Below, one piece after another: positions 1 to 9,627 of a stretch of DNA of 64,000 nucleotides (its first letter is position 1; every line of letters begins with the position of its first letter). Source of the stretch: Flavobacterium sp. (GTDB lineage: Bacteria; Bacteroidota; Bacteroidia; Flavobacteriales; Flavobacteriaceae); contig NZ_SEBR01000017.1 in NCBI RefSeq assembly GCF_004295795.1, positions 16,758 to 80,757 on the forward strand, written 5' to 3'. Below the pieces are notes generated by a model, which saw only the letters and a list, made by a program, of their open reading frames with translations, did not search any database and was not told the origin of the DNA. Both the position numbers and the translations under genes were made by a program.

Positions 1-15
1 AGTCGCAGACTCGGT

Positions 16-51
16 CACGCGCGTTGCGAAGTCGCAGACTTCGCAAGCAAG
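16..51. repeat. Palindromic repeat, copy 1 of 2
   Basis: A 36-bp stretch identical to 54182-54217. Its centre folds as a 10-bp stem with a 3-base loop (TTGCGAAGTC, GCA, GACTTCGCAA). Bases 1-11 just before it contain the same AGTC-GCA-GACT core. It sits just downstream of the flippase stop codon. Confidence 0.8.
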
Positions 52-58
52 CAACAAA

Positions 59-1525
59 TCACCAAGGCCAAACAATCCCAAAAACCCGATCCAAAAACAA
101 ATTCACATCACGAGAAATCCGCAACCAATAATTCACGCCAACAAAGAAAACCGAAACCAAAACCGCTTTCAGCAAAATATTTACAATCGGATGAAACCCA
201 AAATCCCAATAGTAAAACAATAAAAAAGTCACGCCCAAAATCCCAAAAGAGTACAAAGTCTGCTTGGTGAAAGGAAACAACTTCATCTTGAGAACCACAA
301 AAAGCAACTTGGCCAAACTGTACAAAGCAATCGAGATCAACGTCGCCAAAGCCGCACCATCGATCAACATCGTGGGAATCAGGTACAAATTCAACACGAC
401 CTGTATCGCCGCGAGCAAAAGTCCCAAAAACAAAACCGCCTTATAATATTTGGAATTGAAGATAATCGAGTTGTTGTTGCCCAAAATCAAATCGAGATAT
501 TTCGACAATCCGATGACGAAAACCGTAAAAAGTCCTTGCGAGTACTCGGCTGGAAGCAGCAGATAAAGCTGTTTGACATTGACCAAAATCCCCACGAAAA
601 CCAGTCCGCCGATCATTTGCAGCGTAATCGAGGTCTTTTTGTAGAACTCGTTCAGCTCGTCGTGCTTGTTCTCGGCCATCAATTTTGCCGTAATCGGATA
701 AGCGATCTGGTGCATGGCGCGACTCGGCACCGAAATCACCGTCGCAATGAAAATCGCCACATTGTAGAACGCGATGTTCTCGATATCGATCATTTTTCCC
801 ATCATGACCTTGTCGAGATCGAGCAACATATTGGCGATGCTCCCCGAAAGAATGATGAAAATCGAGTAAGTGAAAACCGCTTTACGATTCACCGGAAAAC
901 GCATATCAAGGCTGAAACGGCGAATCTTGAAGGCGTAAATCGCCATGACGAGTGCGACGGCGAAGTAAATCAGTAAAGTCAGATTGACGAAATCACCTGC
1001 CGAAATCCATCGGAAATACACCGCGAAAAGTCCCATCGTTATAAAAATCCGGAGTAAAATTTCCCTTGCGAAAGTCCCGAAAACCGACTTCAGATGCACT
1101 TTTACCCAAGCATAAAAAATCTCGAAATAGCCCATGCAAAGCCCAATGAGCGGAATCTGCCAGAAATAATCGTAAATGAATCGGCTTTTGGTAGAAAAAT
1201 AATTGGCGATAAAGTCGTATTCGATATAGCAAAATGCAAAAACCGGCACGATAACCAACAACGGAAGCAAAAGCAAATAAGTCAGAAAGCCGTTTTTTTC
1301 GGCGTCGGTGCGATAGCCGCTGAAAAATTTGACCAGCGTATTGTGCACGCCGAACGCCATCAAAGGCATGATTATGTTTCCGGCCGAGAGCACGAATCCG
1401 GTCAAGCCGTAAAATTCCTTGCCCAAAAACTGCGGATACATAAAGAGCGTATTCGCGGCGCCAATCCCGAAACCAACGTAAGTCAAAGCGGTATTCGTGA
1501 GCGACTGTTTGATGACAATTCCCAT
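59..1525 (-). CDS. Lipid-linked oligosaccharide/polysaccharide flippase (Wzx/MATE-like)
   Basis: Predicted inner-membrane flippase of 488 residues, the usual length for the polysaccharide biosynthesis (PST/Wzx) branch of the MOP superfamily. Hydrophobic segments recur along the whole chain (for example ALTYVGFGIGAANTLFMYP near the start, and 380-480), consistent with 12-14 helices. Its start codon overlaps the stop of the upstream glycosyltransferase (TGATG, one shared base), so the two are co-translated. With the GT4 enzyme and the YfhO-like protein it forms an envelope-glycan operon, where it would flip the lipid-linked glycan to the periplasm. Substrate cannot be told. Family assignment rests on membrane pattern, length and context. 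Confidence 0.8.
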   Translation of the reverse strand: MGIVIKQSLTNTALTYVGFGIGAANTLFMYPQFLGKEFYGLTGFVLSAGNIIMPLMAFGVHNTLVKFFSGYRTDAEKNGFLTYLLLLPLLVIVPVFAFCYIEYDFIANYFSTKSRFIYDYFWQIPLIGLCMGYFEIFYAWVKVHLKSVFGTFAREILLRIFITMGLFAVYFRWISAGDFVNLTLLIYFAVALVMAIYAFKIRRFSLDMRFPVNRKAVFTYSIFIILSGSIANMLLDLDKVMMGKMIDIENIAFYNVAIFIATVISVPSRAMHQIAYPITAKLMAENKHDELNEFYKKTSITLQMIGGLVFVGILVNVKQLYLLLPAEYSQGLFTVFVIGLSKYLDLILGNNNSIIFNSKYYKAVLFLGLLLAAIQVVLNLYLIPTMLIDGAALATLISIALYSLAKLLFVVLKMKLFPFTKQTLYSFGILGVTFLLFYYWDFGFHPIVNILLKAVLVSVFFVGVNYWLRISRDVNLFLDRVFGIVWPW

Positions 1526-2802
1526 CAGCTAAGGATTTTCGCGAGTTTTTGGGTGAGATTTCTCCTCGAATATTGTTCGAGATTGTCGGCTTCAACCGAT
1601 AGATTTCCGTCGAGATACGATTCGTAGAACGCCAGGATCGTGCGTTTAAGATCTTCACGTCCGCCGTAGTCGATGAAAATCCCCGTGGTCGTATGTTCGA
1701 TGATTTCCGCAATGTCCGATCCGTGCGGCCCAATGGCGATAATCGGCCTATTGGCAACCATATATTCGAACAATTTGCCGGGAATGATGCTTTTTGTGTG
1801 GATGGAATTGATTTCGATCAAAAGCAAAACCTGAGAACTGCGCTGTTGCGCAATCGCCTCATTGTGAGGAAGATAGCCCGGATTGTTGACATATTCGTCC
1901 AAGCCGTACATTTTGATCGATTCGAGCACTTCCGGACTCAAAGTTCCAATGAGTTTGAGCTCGAAATGCTCCGAAAATCCTGGAACTTCCTGCAAAATCT
2001 CACTCAGGACATGCCAAAGCAAGGTCGGATTGCGTTCGGACAAAAGCGATCCTATGTGCGCGAGCGAAAATTTGGTATCCAAAGCGACCGGATTCACGTT
2101 TTCCTCGTCGAAACCGTTAGTGATCACTTCGATGGGTTTCGAGGTGATTTTCGAAAAATCCTCCATTGTGGTTCGGCTCGTGACGAGAATCTGGTCGGCC
2201 GAGGTTAGCACTTTTTTCTCGAGTCTTTTGTGCTTTTTTTCCGAAAAACGAGACAGTTTCAGGTCTTTCTGATAGCCGATCGTAGTCCACGGATCGCGAA
2301 AATCGGCAACCCAATTGATCTTCAGTTTTTTCTGTAGCCGAAGTCCGATAAGGTGCAGACTATGAGGCGGACCGGTCGTGATCACCGTATCGATATCGTG
2401 TTCCGAAATGTATTTGGAGAGATAACTAACCGACGGCTTAATCCAGTAGATTCGGGCATCGGGCACAAAAAAATTGCCGCGTACCCAAAGCGCGAGCTTT
2501 TCGGGGAAAGTCTGTCTTTTTTGGTTCGGAATGATTCCGGCGCTCATTTTCTGGACTTTCTTTTTGGAGAAAACCGATGCCAGTGCGTAAGGTTCGAAAA
2601 TCTTTTTTCTAAGGATCGTCAGATTCGACGAAACGTCTTTCGACAGGTTCTCATCGAGTATCGGATAAGTCGGATTCTCCGGAATGTACACGATGGGCTC
2701 GATTCCGAATTCGGGAAGGTATTTCACGAACTTGAGCCAGCGTTGCACACCCGGACCGCCCGCCGGTGGCCAATAATAGGTTATGATGAGAACTTTTTTC
2801 AA
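1525..2802 (-). CDS. Glycosyltransferase family 4-like protein
   Basis: 425 residues, GT-B fold glycosyltransferase expected to act at the cytoplasmic face of the membrane. The N-terminal acceptor domain starts with the typical ITYYWPPAGGPGVQR segment. The C-terminal donor-binding domain has PGKLFEYMVANRPIIAIGP followed by an acidic stretch (about 345-375), the usual nucleotide-sugar region of GT4 enzymes. The start is TTG, overlapping the YfhO stop by four bases (TTGA), and no better ATG is in frame nearby. It is sandwiched between the YfhO-like protein and the flippase, which points to assembly of a surface glycan. Sugar donor and acceptor are unknown. Confidence 0.85.
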   Translation of the reverse strand: MKKVLIITYYWPPAGGPGVQRWLKFVKYLPEFGIEPIVYIPENPTYPILDENLSKDVSSNLTILRKKIFEPYALASVFSKKKVQKMSAGIIPNQKRQTFPEKLALWVRGNFFVPDARIYWIKPSVSYLSKYISEHDIDTVITTGPPHSLHLIGLRLQKKLKINWVADFRDPWTTIGYQKDLKLSRFSEKKHKRLEKKVLTSADQILVTSRTTMEDFSKITSKPIEVITNGFDEENVNPVALDTKFSLAHIGSLLSERNPTLLWHVLSEILQEVPGFSEHFELKLIGTLSPEVLESIKMYGLDEYVNNPGYLPHNEAIAQQRSSQVLLLIEINSIHTKSIIPGKLFEYMVANRPIIAIGPHGSDIAEIIEHTTTGIFIDYGGREDLKRTILAFYESYLDGNLSVEADNLEQYSRRNLTQKLAKILS

Positions 2803-5222
2803 TTTTTGGTTTCCTTGCGTTTTCTTTCGTAGAAAATTCCGCCTGCGGCCAAAAGCAACATCACTATGGAACTTGCCAATGCGATTCCGCCTCCGGTTTT
2901 GACGACTTCGGGCTCGAATTTGAACTCGATCGTGTGTTGGCCGGCAGGAATCGGCAACGCTCTCAAGACATAATCGGCGCGAAGGATTTCGGCTTTTTTA
3001 CCATCGACATAAGCGTTCCAACCTTTCGGATAGTACATTTCACTGAAAACCGCCAAACCTGCATTCGGGTTCGAACTCTTGTATTTCAGATGGTTCGCCT
3101 CGTATTTCGTGACCTCGATCTTGGCCGACAGACTGTCTTTAACGAACGTCTTGGCCGGAAGCAATTTCCCGAATTCACCGGAATTCACGATTGCCACGTT
3201 TTTGGAATCGAGTTTGTCGAGCGCTTTCATTTCGGCATCCGCGGAAGCGACTTCTTTCACTGAACTCACGAACCACGCATTTCCGTTCGCATCAGGATTC
3301 GGGATAGCGAACTCCTCGCCTTTTTCGTTGGCTTGGATGATGTATTTCGTATTCAGCAGATTCAATAATTCGAGATTGTTCTTGGCGATCTGATACTCGA
3401 GAATCTGCTCCATTCTCCTCGGCCGCACCGCGCTGTAACCCGAAAGCGATTTGTGGAAAAACGAAGTTCTGGCGTTGTGGATCGCGTTGATCTCGAAAAC
3501 GCGATAGTGCGTCGTATCTTGCATGATTGCCTGATCGACCTGGGTCGGTTCGAACGGAACGTCCACGGAACGCGCATCGACGAAATCATCGGCTTCAACA
3601 TAATTCTTGTCGATAAAGAACAAATCGCCGATCATCACGATTCCGACCGCAATCACGGCCGTTGTCGCATTGAGTTTGTTCTTGACGTAAAGCCAAAGTG
3701 CGCCCGCGGCAAGCAGGACCAAAAACGCCGAACGCAACAAATCTGACGAATAGAAACTCATCCGGTCGGCTTTCAAGGACTCGACGAATTCCGGTCCGTA
3801 GCTTTTCATCATCATTTCGTCTGTCGGACCCGAAAAATTGAACGAGCCTTTCAAGACGAACAAAAGCGCCACGAGTCCGAAGAAAATCCCCGAAGCGATG
3901 TACAAATCCTTGATTTTATTCGGTTTATCCGACTTGAAAAAAGACGTCAATCCCATGATGGCCAACACCGGAAGACAAAGTTCCAAAACGACCTGGATCG
4001 AAGAAACTGCACGGAATTTGTCATAAAGCGGAACATATTCAATAAAGAAATTCGTCAAACCGGCGAAGTTTTTTCCCCACGACAGCAAAAGCGAAAGGAT
4101 CGCTCCAGCCAAAAACGCGTACTTGATTTTGCGATTGTCGACGAAAAACGCCAAAATTGCGAGGAAGAAAACAACCGCGCCAATGTAGGCCGGAGCCGCG
4201 ACAATCGGTTGGTCGCCCCAATACAACGGCATCGAGTCGATTCCGTGTTTGGCCTGTTCTTCAGGAACGCCTTGGGACACCAAAAACTCATAAGTATGAC
4301 TGTCAGTGTTCAGCTTTTCACCGTTCGATCCTCCGAAAAGCCTTGGCGCGATCAGGTCGAAACTTTCGGCCACGCCATAACTATATTCGGTGATATACTC
4401 GTAATCCATTGACGATTTTGTCTCGTTTTTGGAGCCGTCGGGATTGAAAGTCAGTTCGCTTTTTCCGCGAATACTGAAATCGGCAAATTCGGCTGTGGCC
4501 ATCAAGTTCGAAGCATTCACTCCGATGGCCAGAATTCCGGCGACGGCAAAGATCCCAAATGAGATTCCGAGTTCCTTGAAAGCGCTGTCCTTTGCGGCTT
4601 TGTAGATGTAATAGACGACGATCGCGAGCAGCAAAAACAGCAAATAATACGTCATTTGGAAGTGGTTCGCGTTGATCTCGAGCGCCGCGGCGACCATAGT
4701 AAGCAATCCGCCGGCGACCCATTTTCTTTTGAAGACCAGCAAAACCCCGGCTACGACAGCGGGCATGTAAGCGATCGCGTGCGCCTTGGCATTGTGTCCG
4801 ACGCCCAGAATGACTATCAGATAAGTCGAGAATCCGAAAGCCAATGCGCCGAAAAACGCCTTGAGAGGATCTGTCTTCAATACCAGAAGCAAGCTGTAAA
4901 ATCCTAGGAAATACAGGAAAAGATAATCGGCGGGACGCGGCAAAAATCGCAACAAGTCGTCGAATTTCCCGATGTAATCGTGCTCGTAATTCGCTCCCAT
5001 CTGGTATGTCGGCATTCCTCCAAAAGACGAGTTCGTCCAATAAGGTTCGCCTTTTCCGGCGGCGCGAAAATCGTTCTGTTCCTTGGCCATTCCCGTAAAT
5101 TGGGCGATGTCGCTTTGGTAAAGTTTTTTACCGGAAAGAACGGGATAAAAATAAATCAGGGAGACGAGCACAAAGCCGACGATGGCCAGCAAGTGCGCAT
5201 AATACTTCGAAAATTGCTTCAT
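2799..5222 (-). CDS. YfhO family membrane protein
   Basis: Large integral membrane protein of 807 residues from ATG 5222 (MKQFSKYYAHLL). I prefer this start to the ATG ten codons upstream because the hydrophobic segment begins right after it. About a dozen hydrophobic helices fill the first ~550 residues. A soluble C-terminal domain follows and carries the family hallmark YYPKGWNAYVDG plus ADYVLRALPIPAGQH. YfhO proteins are GT-C-like and are thought to transfer sugars from polyprenyl carriers to envelope polymers. This role is family knowledge. The gene overlaps the GT4 gene by four bases and follows the DUF4834 gene, forming one minus-strand cluster. Confidence 0.85.
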   Translation of the reverse strand: MKQFSKYYAHLLAIVGFVLVSLIYFYPVLSGKKLYQSDIAQFTGMAKEQNDFRAAGKGEPYWTNSSFGGMPTYQMGANYEHDYIGKFDDLLRFLPRPADYLFLYFLGFYSLLLVLKTDPLKAFFGALAFGFSTYLIVILGVGHNAKAHAIAYMPAVVAGVLLVFKRKWVAGGLLTMVAAALEINANHFQMTYYLLFLLLAIVVYYIYKAAKDSAFKELGISFGIFAVAGILAIGVNASNLMATAEFADFSIRGKSELTFNPDGSKNETKSSMDYEYITEYSYGVAESFDLIAPRLFGGSNGEKLNTDSHTYEFLVSQGVPEEQAKHGIDSMPLYWGDQPIVAAPAYIGAVVFFLAILAFFVDNRKIKYAFLAGAILSLLLSWGKNFAGLTNFFIEYVPLYDKFRAVSSIQVVLELCLPVLAIMGLTSFFKSDKPNKIKDLYIASGIFFGLVALLFVLKGSFNFSGPTDEMMMKSYGPEFVESLKADRMSFYSSDLLRSAFLVLLAAGALWLYVKNKLNATTAVIAVGIVMIGDLFFIDKNYVEADDFVDARSVDVPFEPTQVDQAIMQDTTHYRVFEINAIHNARTSFFHKSLSGYSAVRPRRMEQILEYQIAKNNLELLNLLNTKYIIQANEKGEEFAIPNPDANGNAWFVSSVKEVASADAEMKALDKLDSKNVAIVNSGEFGKLLPAKTFVKDSLSAKIEVTKYEANHLKYKSSNPNAGLAVFSEMYYPKGWNAYVDGKKAEILRADYVLRALPIPAGQHTIEFKFEPEVVKTGGGIALASSIVMLLLAAGGIFYERKRKETKN

Positions 5223-5239
5223 GATGGTGTAATTCAGCC

Positions 5240-5247
5240 CAAAAATA
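5240..5247 (-). promoter_or_regulatory. Possible -7 box (TATTTTTG) for the YfhO gene
   Basis: A match to the Bacteroidota -7 consensus TAnnTTTG, 18 bases before the preferred ATG. No clear -33 TTG is present, and the gene may also be read from the DUF4834 promoter. Confidence 0.35.
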
Positions 5248-5273
5248 ATCAAAATTTACGGGCAGTGGCGCAT

Positions 5274-5564
5274 TTACTCGATTTCCTCGTAATCGATGTA
5301 CTCACCCACTTTTTTGGTCTCTCGGGACTTGGTAGCTTGTGAAGAATCGTAGCTCACTTCCCCGTCTCGCTTTTTGAAATCGTCCTGGCTCTGCGAAGTA
5401 TTTTGGTATTGCCCGAACTTTTGGCGCATGTTTTCCTCGGCGTGGTGGACGGCTTTTTTGACCAAAATCGGAAAAAGAAGGCGCACGACATATTTCAGTA
5501 CGTAATAGATCATCACGAAGAAGAACACATTGCGCAAAAAATTGTACAGATTGGCCGTTTCCAT
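5274..5564 (-). CDS. DUF4834 family small membrane protein
   Basis: 96 residues from ATG 5564 (METANLYNFLRNVFFF). An upstream in-frame ATG at 5612 would extend past the promoter boxes and is less likely. One hydrophobic helix (residues about 8-34, rich in F, V, Y and L) is followed by a charged, Q/S/D-rich tail ending in IDYEEIE. This matches the flavobacterial DUF4834 pattern as I know it. Function is unknown. It lies 51 bases upstream of the YfhO gene on the same strand. Confidence 0.7.
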   Translation of the reverse strand: METANLYNFLRNVFFFVMIYYVLKYVVRLLFPILVKKAVHHAEENMRQKFGQYQNTSQSQDDFKKRDGEVSYDSSQATKSRETKKVGEYIDYEEIE

Positions 5565-5580
5565 TGTGGTAAAATTTTTC

Positions 5581-5613
5581 CAAAAGTACGAAATACCCAA
5601 TTCGGCTCTCAAA
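5581..5613 (-). promoter_or_regulatory. Promoter for the DUF4834 gene
   Basis: On the minus strand TTTTG at 5614-5610 is followed after about 21 bases by TACTTTTG (5588-5581), a full match to the -33/-7 Bacteroidota promoter, 17 bases upstream of ATG 5564. Confidence 0.6.
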
Positions 5614-5652
5614 ATCGGATCTTAAATAAATAATAAAAGTCAACTCTTTTCG

Positions 5653-5660
5653 TACTTTTG
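5653..5660 (+). promoter_or_regulatory. -7 box (TACTTTTG) for the outer-membrane transporter-like gene
   Basis: Exact TAnnTTTG match 21 bases before ATG 5682. The divergent DUF4834 promoter uses the identical octamer, so the two genes are read from back-to-back promoters. Confidence 0.5.
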
Positions 5661-5681
5661 GAAATCTGAAAAAACAGCGAT

Positions 5682-6668
5682 ATGCTTCGATTGAAATCCT
5701 TTTTTCCGGCTGCGATCCTTTTGGCCACGGCCATTTCCCAAGCCCAGTTTACCGATGTCATCAACTCCAACCGTCCGGGTGCGTCCATGTCGGCGTTTTC
5801 GGTCGGGAAAACCGTAGCCCAGGCCGAACTTGGTTTTACGGCCGAAAAGATGGACCACGAAACGCTTGGTTGGGATTCCAAAGGATTGAACGCCGATTTG
5901 ACTATCCGTTACGGCGCTTTCCTTGAACAACTGGAACTCATCGGAAACCTGCAATATCAATGGGACAAGTTCAATTATCCGGATGTCGGGATCAGTTCAC
6001 AGACGAGAAGTGCGCTGCGGGTTTTCTCTTTCGGGGCGAAATATCTGGTTTATGATCCGAACAAAAAATACATCGACCGCAAGCCCGATCTTTACAGCTG
6101 GCGCGCCAATCACCGCTTCAAATGGAGAAACCTGATTCCGGCAGTTGGCGTTTATGTAGGCGGAAACATCGGCTTGACCGACAAATTTCCGCTTTACGGA
6201 GAAAAAGGCTTTTCGGCAAAGGGAATGATCATCACCCAAAACCAATTGGGACGTTATGTGCTCGTTACCAACATCATGGCCGACAGATTCGGTTCGAACT
6301 ATGAAACTTTCGGATATGTGGTCACGCTCACAAGAGGTTTCAACGACAGATGGTCTGGATTTTTGGAAAACCAAGGCTTCCAGAATGATTACTACGGCGA
6401 TCTGATTTTTCGCGCCGGAGCCGCTTACCTTGTGGCTGGCAACTTGCAACTCGACGTGAATTTTGGCGTGAACGTGAAAAGTACACCTTCTGTACTCCAA
6501 GCCGGAGTGGGCGTTTCGTGGCGTTTCGACGAATTGTACGAAGACGTGATCATCAGGCTTCCTGGCGAGGAAAAAGAGATGAGCAAGGAAGACAAGAAAC
6601 GTCAGAAGGAAAAAGACAAAAAAGACAAGAAGAACAAAGAGCGCAAGGACGCGATCGAATCCGAATAA
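5682..6668 (+). CDS. Outer-membrane beta-barrel protein, MetA-pathway/transporter-like
   Basis: 328 residues with a signal peptide (hydrophobic to about residue 20, ending SQAQ). The mature part has alternating beta-strand-like segments typical of the 'putative MetA-pathway of phenol degradation' outer-membrane family (NSNRPGASMSAFSVGKTVAQ and LQLDVNFGVNVKSTPSVLQAG). The last ~40 residues are almost all K, E and D (KEDKKRQKEKDKKDKK), an odd low-complexity tail that would lie outside the barrel. Seven bases separate it from the GNAT gene, so they are probably one transcript. Family call is by pattern and the substrate is unknown. Confidence 0.65.
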   Translation: MLRLKSFFPAAILLATAISQAQFTDVINSNRPGASMSAFSVGKTVAQAELGFTAEKMDHETLGWDSKGLNADLTIRYGAFLEQLELIGNLQYQWDKFNYPDVGISSQTRSALRVFSFGAKYLVYDPNKKYIDRKPDLYSWRANHRFKWRNLIPAVGVYVGGNIGLTDKFPLYGEKGFSAKGMIITQNQLGRYVLVTNIMADRFGSNYETFGYVVTLTRGFNDRWSGFLENQGFQNDYYGDLIFRAGAAYLVAGNLQLDVNFGVNVKSTPSVLQAGVGVSWRFDELYEDVIIRLPGEEKEMSKEDKKRQKEKDKKDKKNKERKDAIESE

Positions 6669-6675
6669 GCCCCGA

Positions 6676-7797
6676 ATGATTACCATCCAAGAAAAAAAGA
6701 CGAAAAGCGAGATCAAGGAATTCGTCAAATTCCCTTTTTCGATCTACAGGAAAAATCCATATTGGGTTCCGCCTTTGATCGCCGAAGAACTGATGTCGTT
6801 CGACAAACAAGTGAATCCGGTTTTCGAATATGCCGAAGCCTATTTTTACATGGCTTACAAAAACGGGAAAGCCGCCGGACGCGTGGCCGCCATCGTGAAC
6901 TGGAGCGAGGTCAACGAATTGCAGAAGAAAAAAGTGCGTTTTGGCTGGTTTGACGTAATCGACGATATAGAAGTCACCAAAGCGCTTTTGTCTAAAGTGG
7001 AAGAACTCGGTCGCCAGCACGGTCTCGAGAATATTGAAGGTCCGATGGGTTTTTCGAACCTCGACAAAGTCGGCGCGCTCATTATGGGATTCGACCAACT
7101 TTCGACGATGATAACGTGGTACAATCATCCGTATTACATCGAACATTTCAAGCAACTCGGATTCACCAAGGAAAAGGAATTCGTCGAAAGCCGATTTATT
7201 TTCCCTAACGAAGAACAAGTCGCGCCATACCTCAAAGGCGACGTTTTGATCCGGAAGCGCTACAATCTCAAAGTCTACAATCCGAAAACCATTGAAGAAG
7301 TCATGCCGTTCATCGACCGCATGTTCGATCTTTTCAACGACGCTTACACGAAATTGACGTCTTTTGTTCCGATAACCGACAAACAAAAAGTGTTTTTCAA
7401 GGACAAATACATCGATCTGGTCAATCCGGAATTCCTCAAATTCATCGAAGACCAAACGGGAAAACTGATCGGGTTTTCGATTTGCATGCCGTCGATGACA
7501 CAAGCGATCAAGGACTCGAATGGAAGTCTTTGGCCGTTTGGCTGGGCGCGTTTGTGGTGGGCGAAAAAACACACTGACGAGGTTTTGTTTTACCTTATCG
7601 GAGTCGATCCCGAATGGCAGAACAAAGGACTTACGGCGATCATCATGGCCGAATATTTCCGCTCTTTCCGCGACAACGGCATCAAATATTGCGTGAGAAC
7701 GCCAGAGTTGGACGAGAACAATTCGATCCACAACCTTTGGAAATTCTTCAATTCTCCGGTCACGAAACGCCGCGCGACTTTTATCAAAGATCTGTAA
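6676..7797 (+). CDS. GNAT-fold N-acetyltransferase-like protein
   Basis: 373 residues, cytoplasmic. The C-terminal third has the acetyl-CoA-binding signature of GNAT enzymes: beta strand FYLIGVDPEWQNKGL then TAIIMAEYFRSF, and the late LDENNSIHNLWKFF segment (about 300-350). The N-terminal part (KFPFSIYRKNPYWVPPL) is characteristic of a long Bacteroidota subfamily whose substrate is not known to me. Its stop codon shares a base with the start of the next gene (TAATG), so the pair is translationally coupled. Confidence 0.65.
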   Translation: MITIQEKKTKSEIKEFVKFPFSIYRKNPYWVPPLIAEELMSFDKQVNPVFEYAEAYFYMAYKNGKAAGRVAAIVNWSEVNELQKKKVRFGWFDVIDDIEVTKALLSKVEELGRQHGLENIEGPMGFSNLDKVGALIMGFDQLSTMITWYNHPYYIEHFKQLGFTKEKEFVESRFIFPNEEQVAPYLKGDVLIRKRYNLKVYNPKTIEEVMPFIDRMFDLFNDAYTKLTSFVPITDKQKVFFKDKYIDLVNPEFLKFIEDQTGKLIGFSICMPSMTQAIKDSNGSLWPFGWARLWWAKKHTDEVLFYLIGVDPEWQNKGLTAIIMAEYFRSFRDNGIKYCVRTPELDENNSIHNLWKFFNSPVTKRRATFIKDL

Positions 7798-8171
7798 TGA
7801 AAAGACTTTGTTTCGGATTTATTTTGCTGGCTGTCGGATGTTCCCAAAAGACGCCCGACTGCAAAAGCGTGCACGACGGGAAATTCATCATAACCGATCC
7901 CGGATTCAAATGCCAGATCACGAGAAACGATGGCATCCAGATCGAGCAAGGCAAAGATTTCAAAACGCAATTCGACGTCGAATGGAAAGACGATTGCCAT
8001 TACACGCTCAAAAACCGCAAATCGCTTTCGGGAGACGAAACCAATGATTGGAAACCCGAAAATGAGTTTTTGGTTGAAATCACCGAAGTCACATCCGACA
8101 GGATTTTTTTCACGATGACGGCCAATTTTACTGATGCGCGCATTGACAGTTCGATGAAAATCCTCGAATGA
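7797..8171 (+). CDS. Small predicted lipoprotein
   Basis: 124 residues beginning at ATG 7797, overlapping the previous stop (TAATG). MKRLCFGFILLAVGC is a signal peptide with lipobox (LAVGC), so the protein should be lipid-anchored after cleavage at Cys15. The mature part holds three further cysteines and beta-strand-like stretches. I do not recognise a family. Longer in-frame starts upstream lie inside the GNAT gene and are unlikely given the lipobox. Confidence 0.7.
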   Translation: MKRLCFGFILLAVGCSQKTPDCKSVHDGKFIITDPGFKCQITRNDGIQIEQGKDFKTQFDVEWKDDCHYTLKNRKSLSGDETNDWKPENEFLVEITEVTSDRIFFTMTANFTDARIDSSMKILE

Positions 8172-8322
8172 CGTCACTGCTATATTTATGATTGTTTGTA
8201 ATTCTGAATTTTGGCTTTTCAAATCCCTGATACGGAAGTCCGGAAAAACACCAATCAAAATCAACTGCAAATTTAGTTAGTCAACTATAAAATTAGTTTT
8301 ATCTTCGGACAAAGTTCTCGAT

Positions 8323-9585
8323 ATGAAACAGATTCGAAGATTATTCCTCGCCCTTTTACTGGTTTTCTCTCTAAATGCAAACTCGTGCACGGTATTTTCT
8401 TGGGCAATGAAAGGTGAGGTCTTCGCCGCCGCAAATGAAGACGATTATACGCCATTCACGAGAATCTGGTTCAATCCCGCGACCGCGGAACGTTTCGGAT
8501 CTGTTTGTTTCGGAGCACCCGATTTACAGATTGCCGCCGCCATGAACGAATACGGATTGTTCTACGACTATACCGCGCAGTACGGCGTCGACCTGGCCAA
8601 GATCGCGCTCAAAAATCCCTATCAAGGCGATCTGTTTTTCGAGATCATCGGGAAATGCAAAACTGTTGCCGAAGCGCTTGAAATGCTCAAAACCCACGAT
8701 TATAGTTTTACTTCCCAGGTTTTGCTCGCCGACGCGACCGGAAATTCAGTGATAATCAACCCCGGAAATATCACTCCTAAAACGGGAAATTTCCAGATCA
8801 GCACCAATTTCAACATCTGCGATCTCAAGACCGGTTACAAATGCGACCGATACGATACCGCCGACAGGATTTTGTCGAACGCGAAAGTTGCATCCGTGAA
8901 AACGATCGAATCGGTTCTGAACTTTACGCATCAGGAAGGCAATCTCTCGACGCAATACTCCGCGATTTACGACTTGAAACGCCTCAAGATCAAGGTTTTT
9001 CTGTTCCACAATTTTGAAGAAGCTTTCGAGATCGACCTCAAATCGGAACTTTCGAAAGGTTACAGGCTTGAACTGCTTTCCCGCTACTTCTCACCCACTT
9101 TCGCTTACACGGATTATGTCTCGAACCACGAATTGTTCAAAAAAGAAACTTTGTTGTCGGAAATCGAAAAAGTCGGATATGAAAATGCTAAAGAACATTA
9201 TCTATCGGTTGCGCGGAATTCCCAAGATCCGAAAGAAAAAACGGCAATTCTCGACATCGCTATCCAATTGATCCGCGACGCAAACAATGAACATTCGAAC
9301 GGAAAAGTCTGGGCCTACTGGTTTGGATTTCCCGACGGATTCAATCCGAAAAAATACAGCGACAAACGCCTCGATATGGCCAAGACGCTTTTGCTGGAAT
9401 TGTCCAAATCGGAATCGGATGCAAAAACCAGGCACTTTGAATTCGAGATGATCGCCTATCTGAACTGGCTTCGGGACGAAATGAAAAATGCCGCGATTTT
9501 CTATCGGAAAGCAATAGAAAACCCAGCAGATTCATATCCTGTAAGTTACAATAGAAGCGTCAAAATGCTCGCCAATCTTGAATGA
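8323..9585 (+). CDS. Linear amide C-N hydrolase (Ntn/choloylglycine hydrolase-like), exported
   Basis: 420 residues. The signal peptide ends at NANS and the next residue is Cys22 (CTVFSWAMKGEVFAAANEDD). In this Ntn-hydrolase superfamily the catalytic cysteine becomes the N-terminal residue after processing, which fits. The NEDD-type loop and AAMNEYGLFYDY segment match the penicillin V acylase/bile-salt hydrolase fold. The C-terminal ~130 residues look helical and may be a TPR-like addition. It would act in the periplasm or on the outer membrane on an amide bond, substrate unknown. It stands alone with its own upstream region (8172-8322), where TATCTTCG is a near match to a -7 box. Confidence 0.7.
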   Translation: MKQIRRLFLALLLVFSLNANSCTVFSWAMKGEVFAAANEDDYTPFTRIWFNPATAERFGSVCFGAPDLQIAAAMNEYGLFYDYTAQYGVDLAKIALKNPYQGDLFFEIIGKCKTVAEALEMLKTHDYSFTSQVLLADATGNSVIINPGNITPKTGNFQISTNFNICDLKTGYKCDRYDTADRILSNAKVASVKTIESVLNFTHQEGNLSTQYSAIYDLKRLKIKVFLFHNFEEAFEIDLKSELSKGYRLELLSRYFSPTFAYTDYVSNHELFKKETLLSEIEKVGYENAKEHYLSVARNSQDPKEKTAILDIAIQLIRDANNEHSNGKVWAYWFGFPDGFNPKKYSDKRLDMAKTLLLELSKSESDAKTRHFEFEMIAYLNWLRDEMKNAAIFYRKAIENPADSYPVSYNRSVKMLANLE

Positions 9586-9627
9586 TCGCGCCAATCATTT
9601 ATCCGAAAGTGGCCTCCAAATCGAGAC

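Noticed and set aside
6553..7731. Open frame of about 390 codons on the minus strand opposite the GNAT gene
   Set aside because: Composition (rich in R, F, H, V and D) is typical of antisense translation of these genes. The plus-strand GNAT protein has recognisable motifs and tight coupling with its neighbours.
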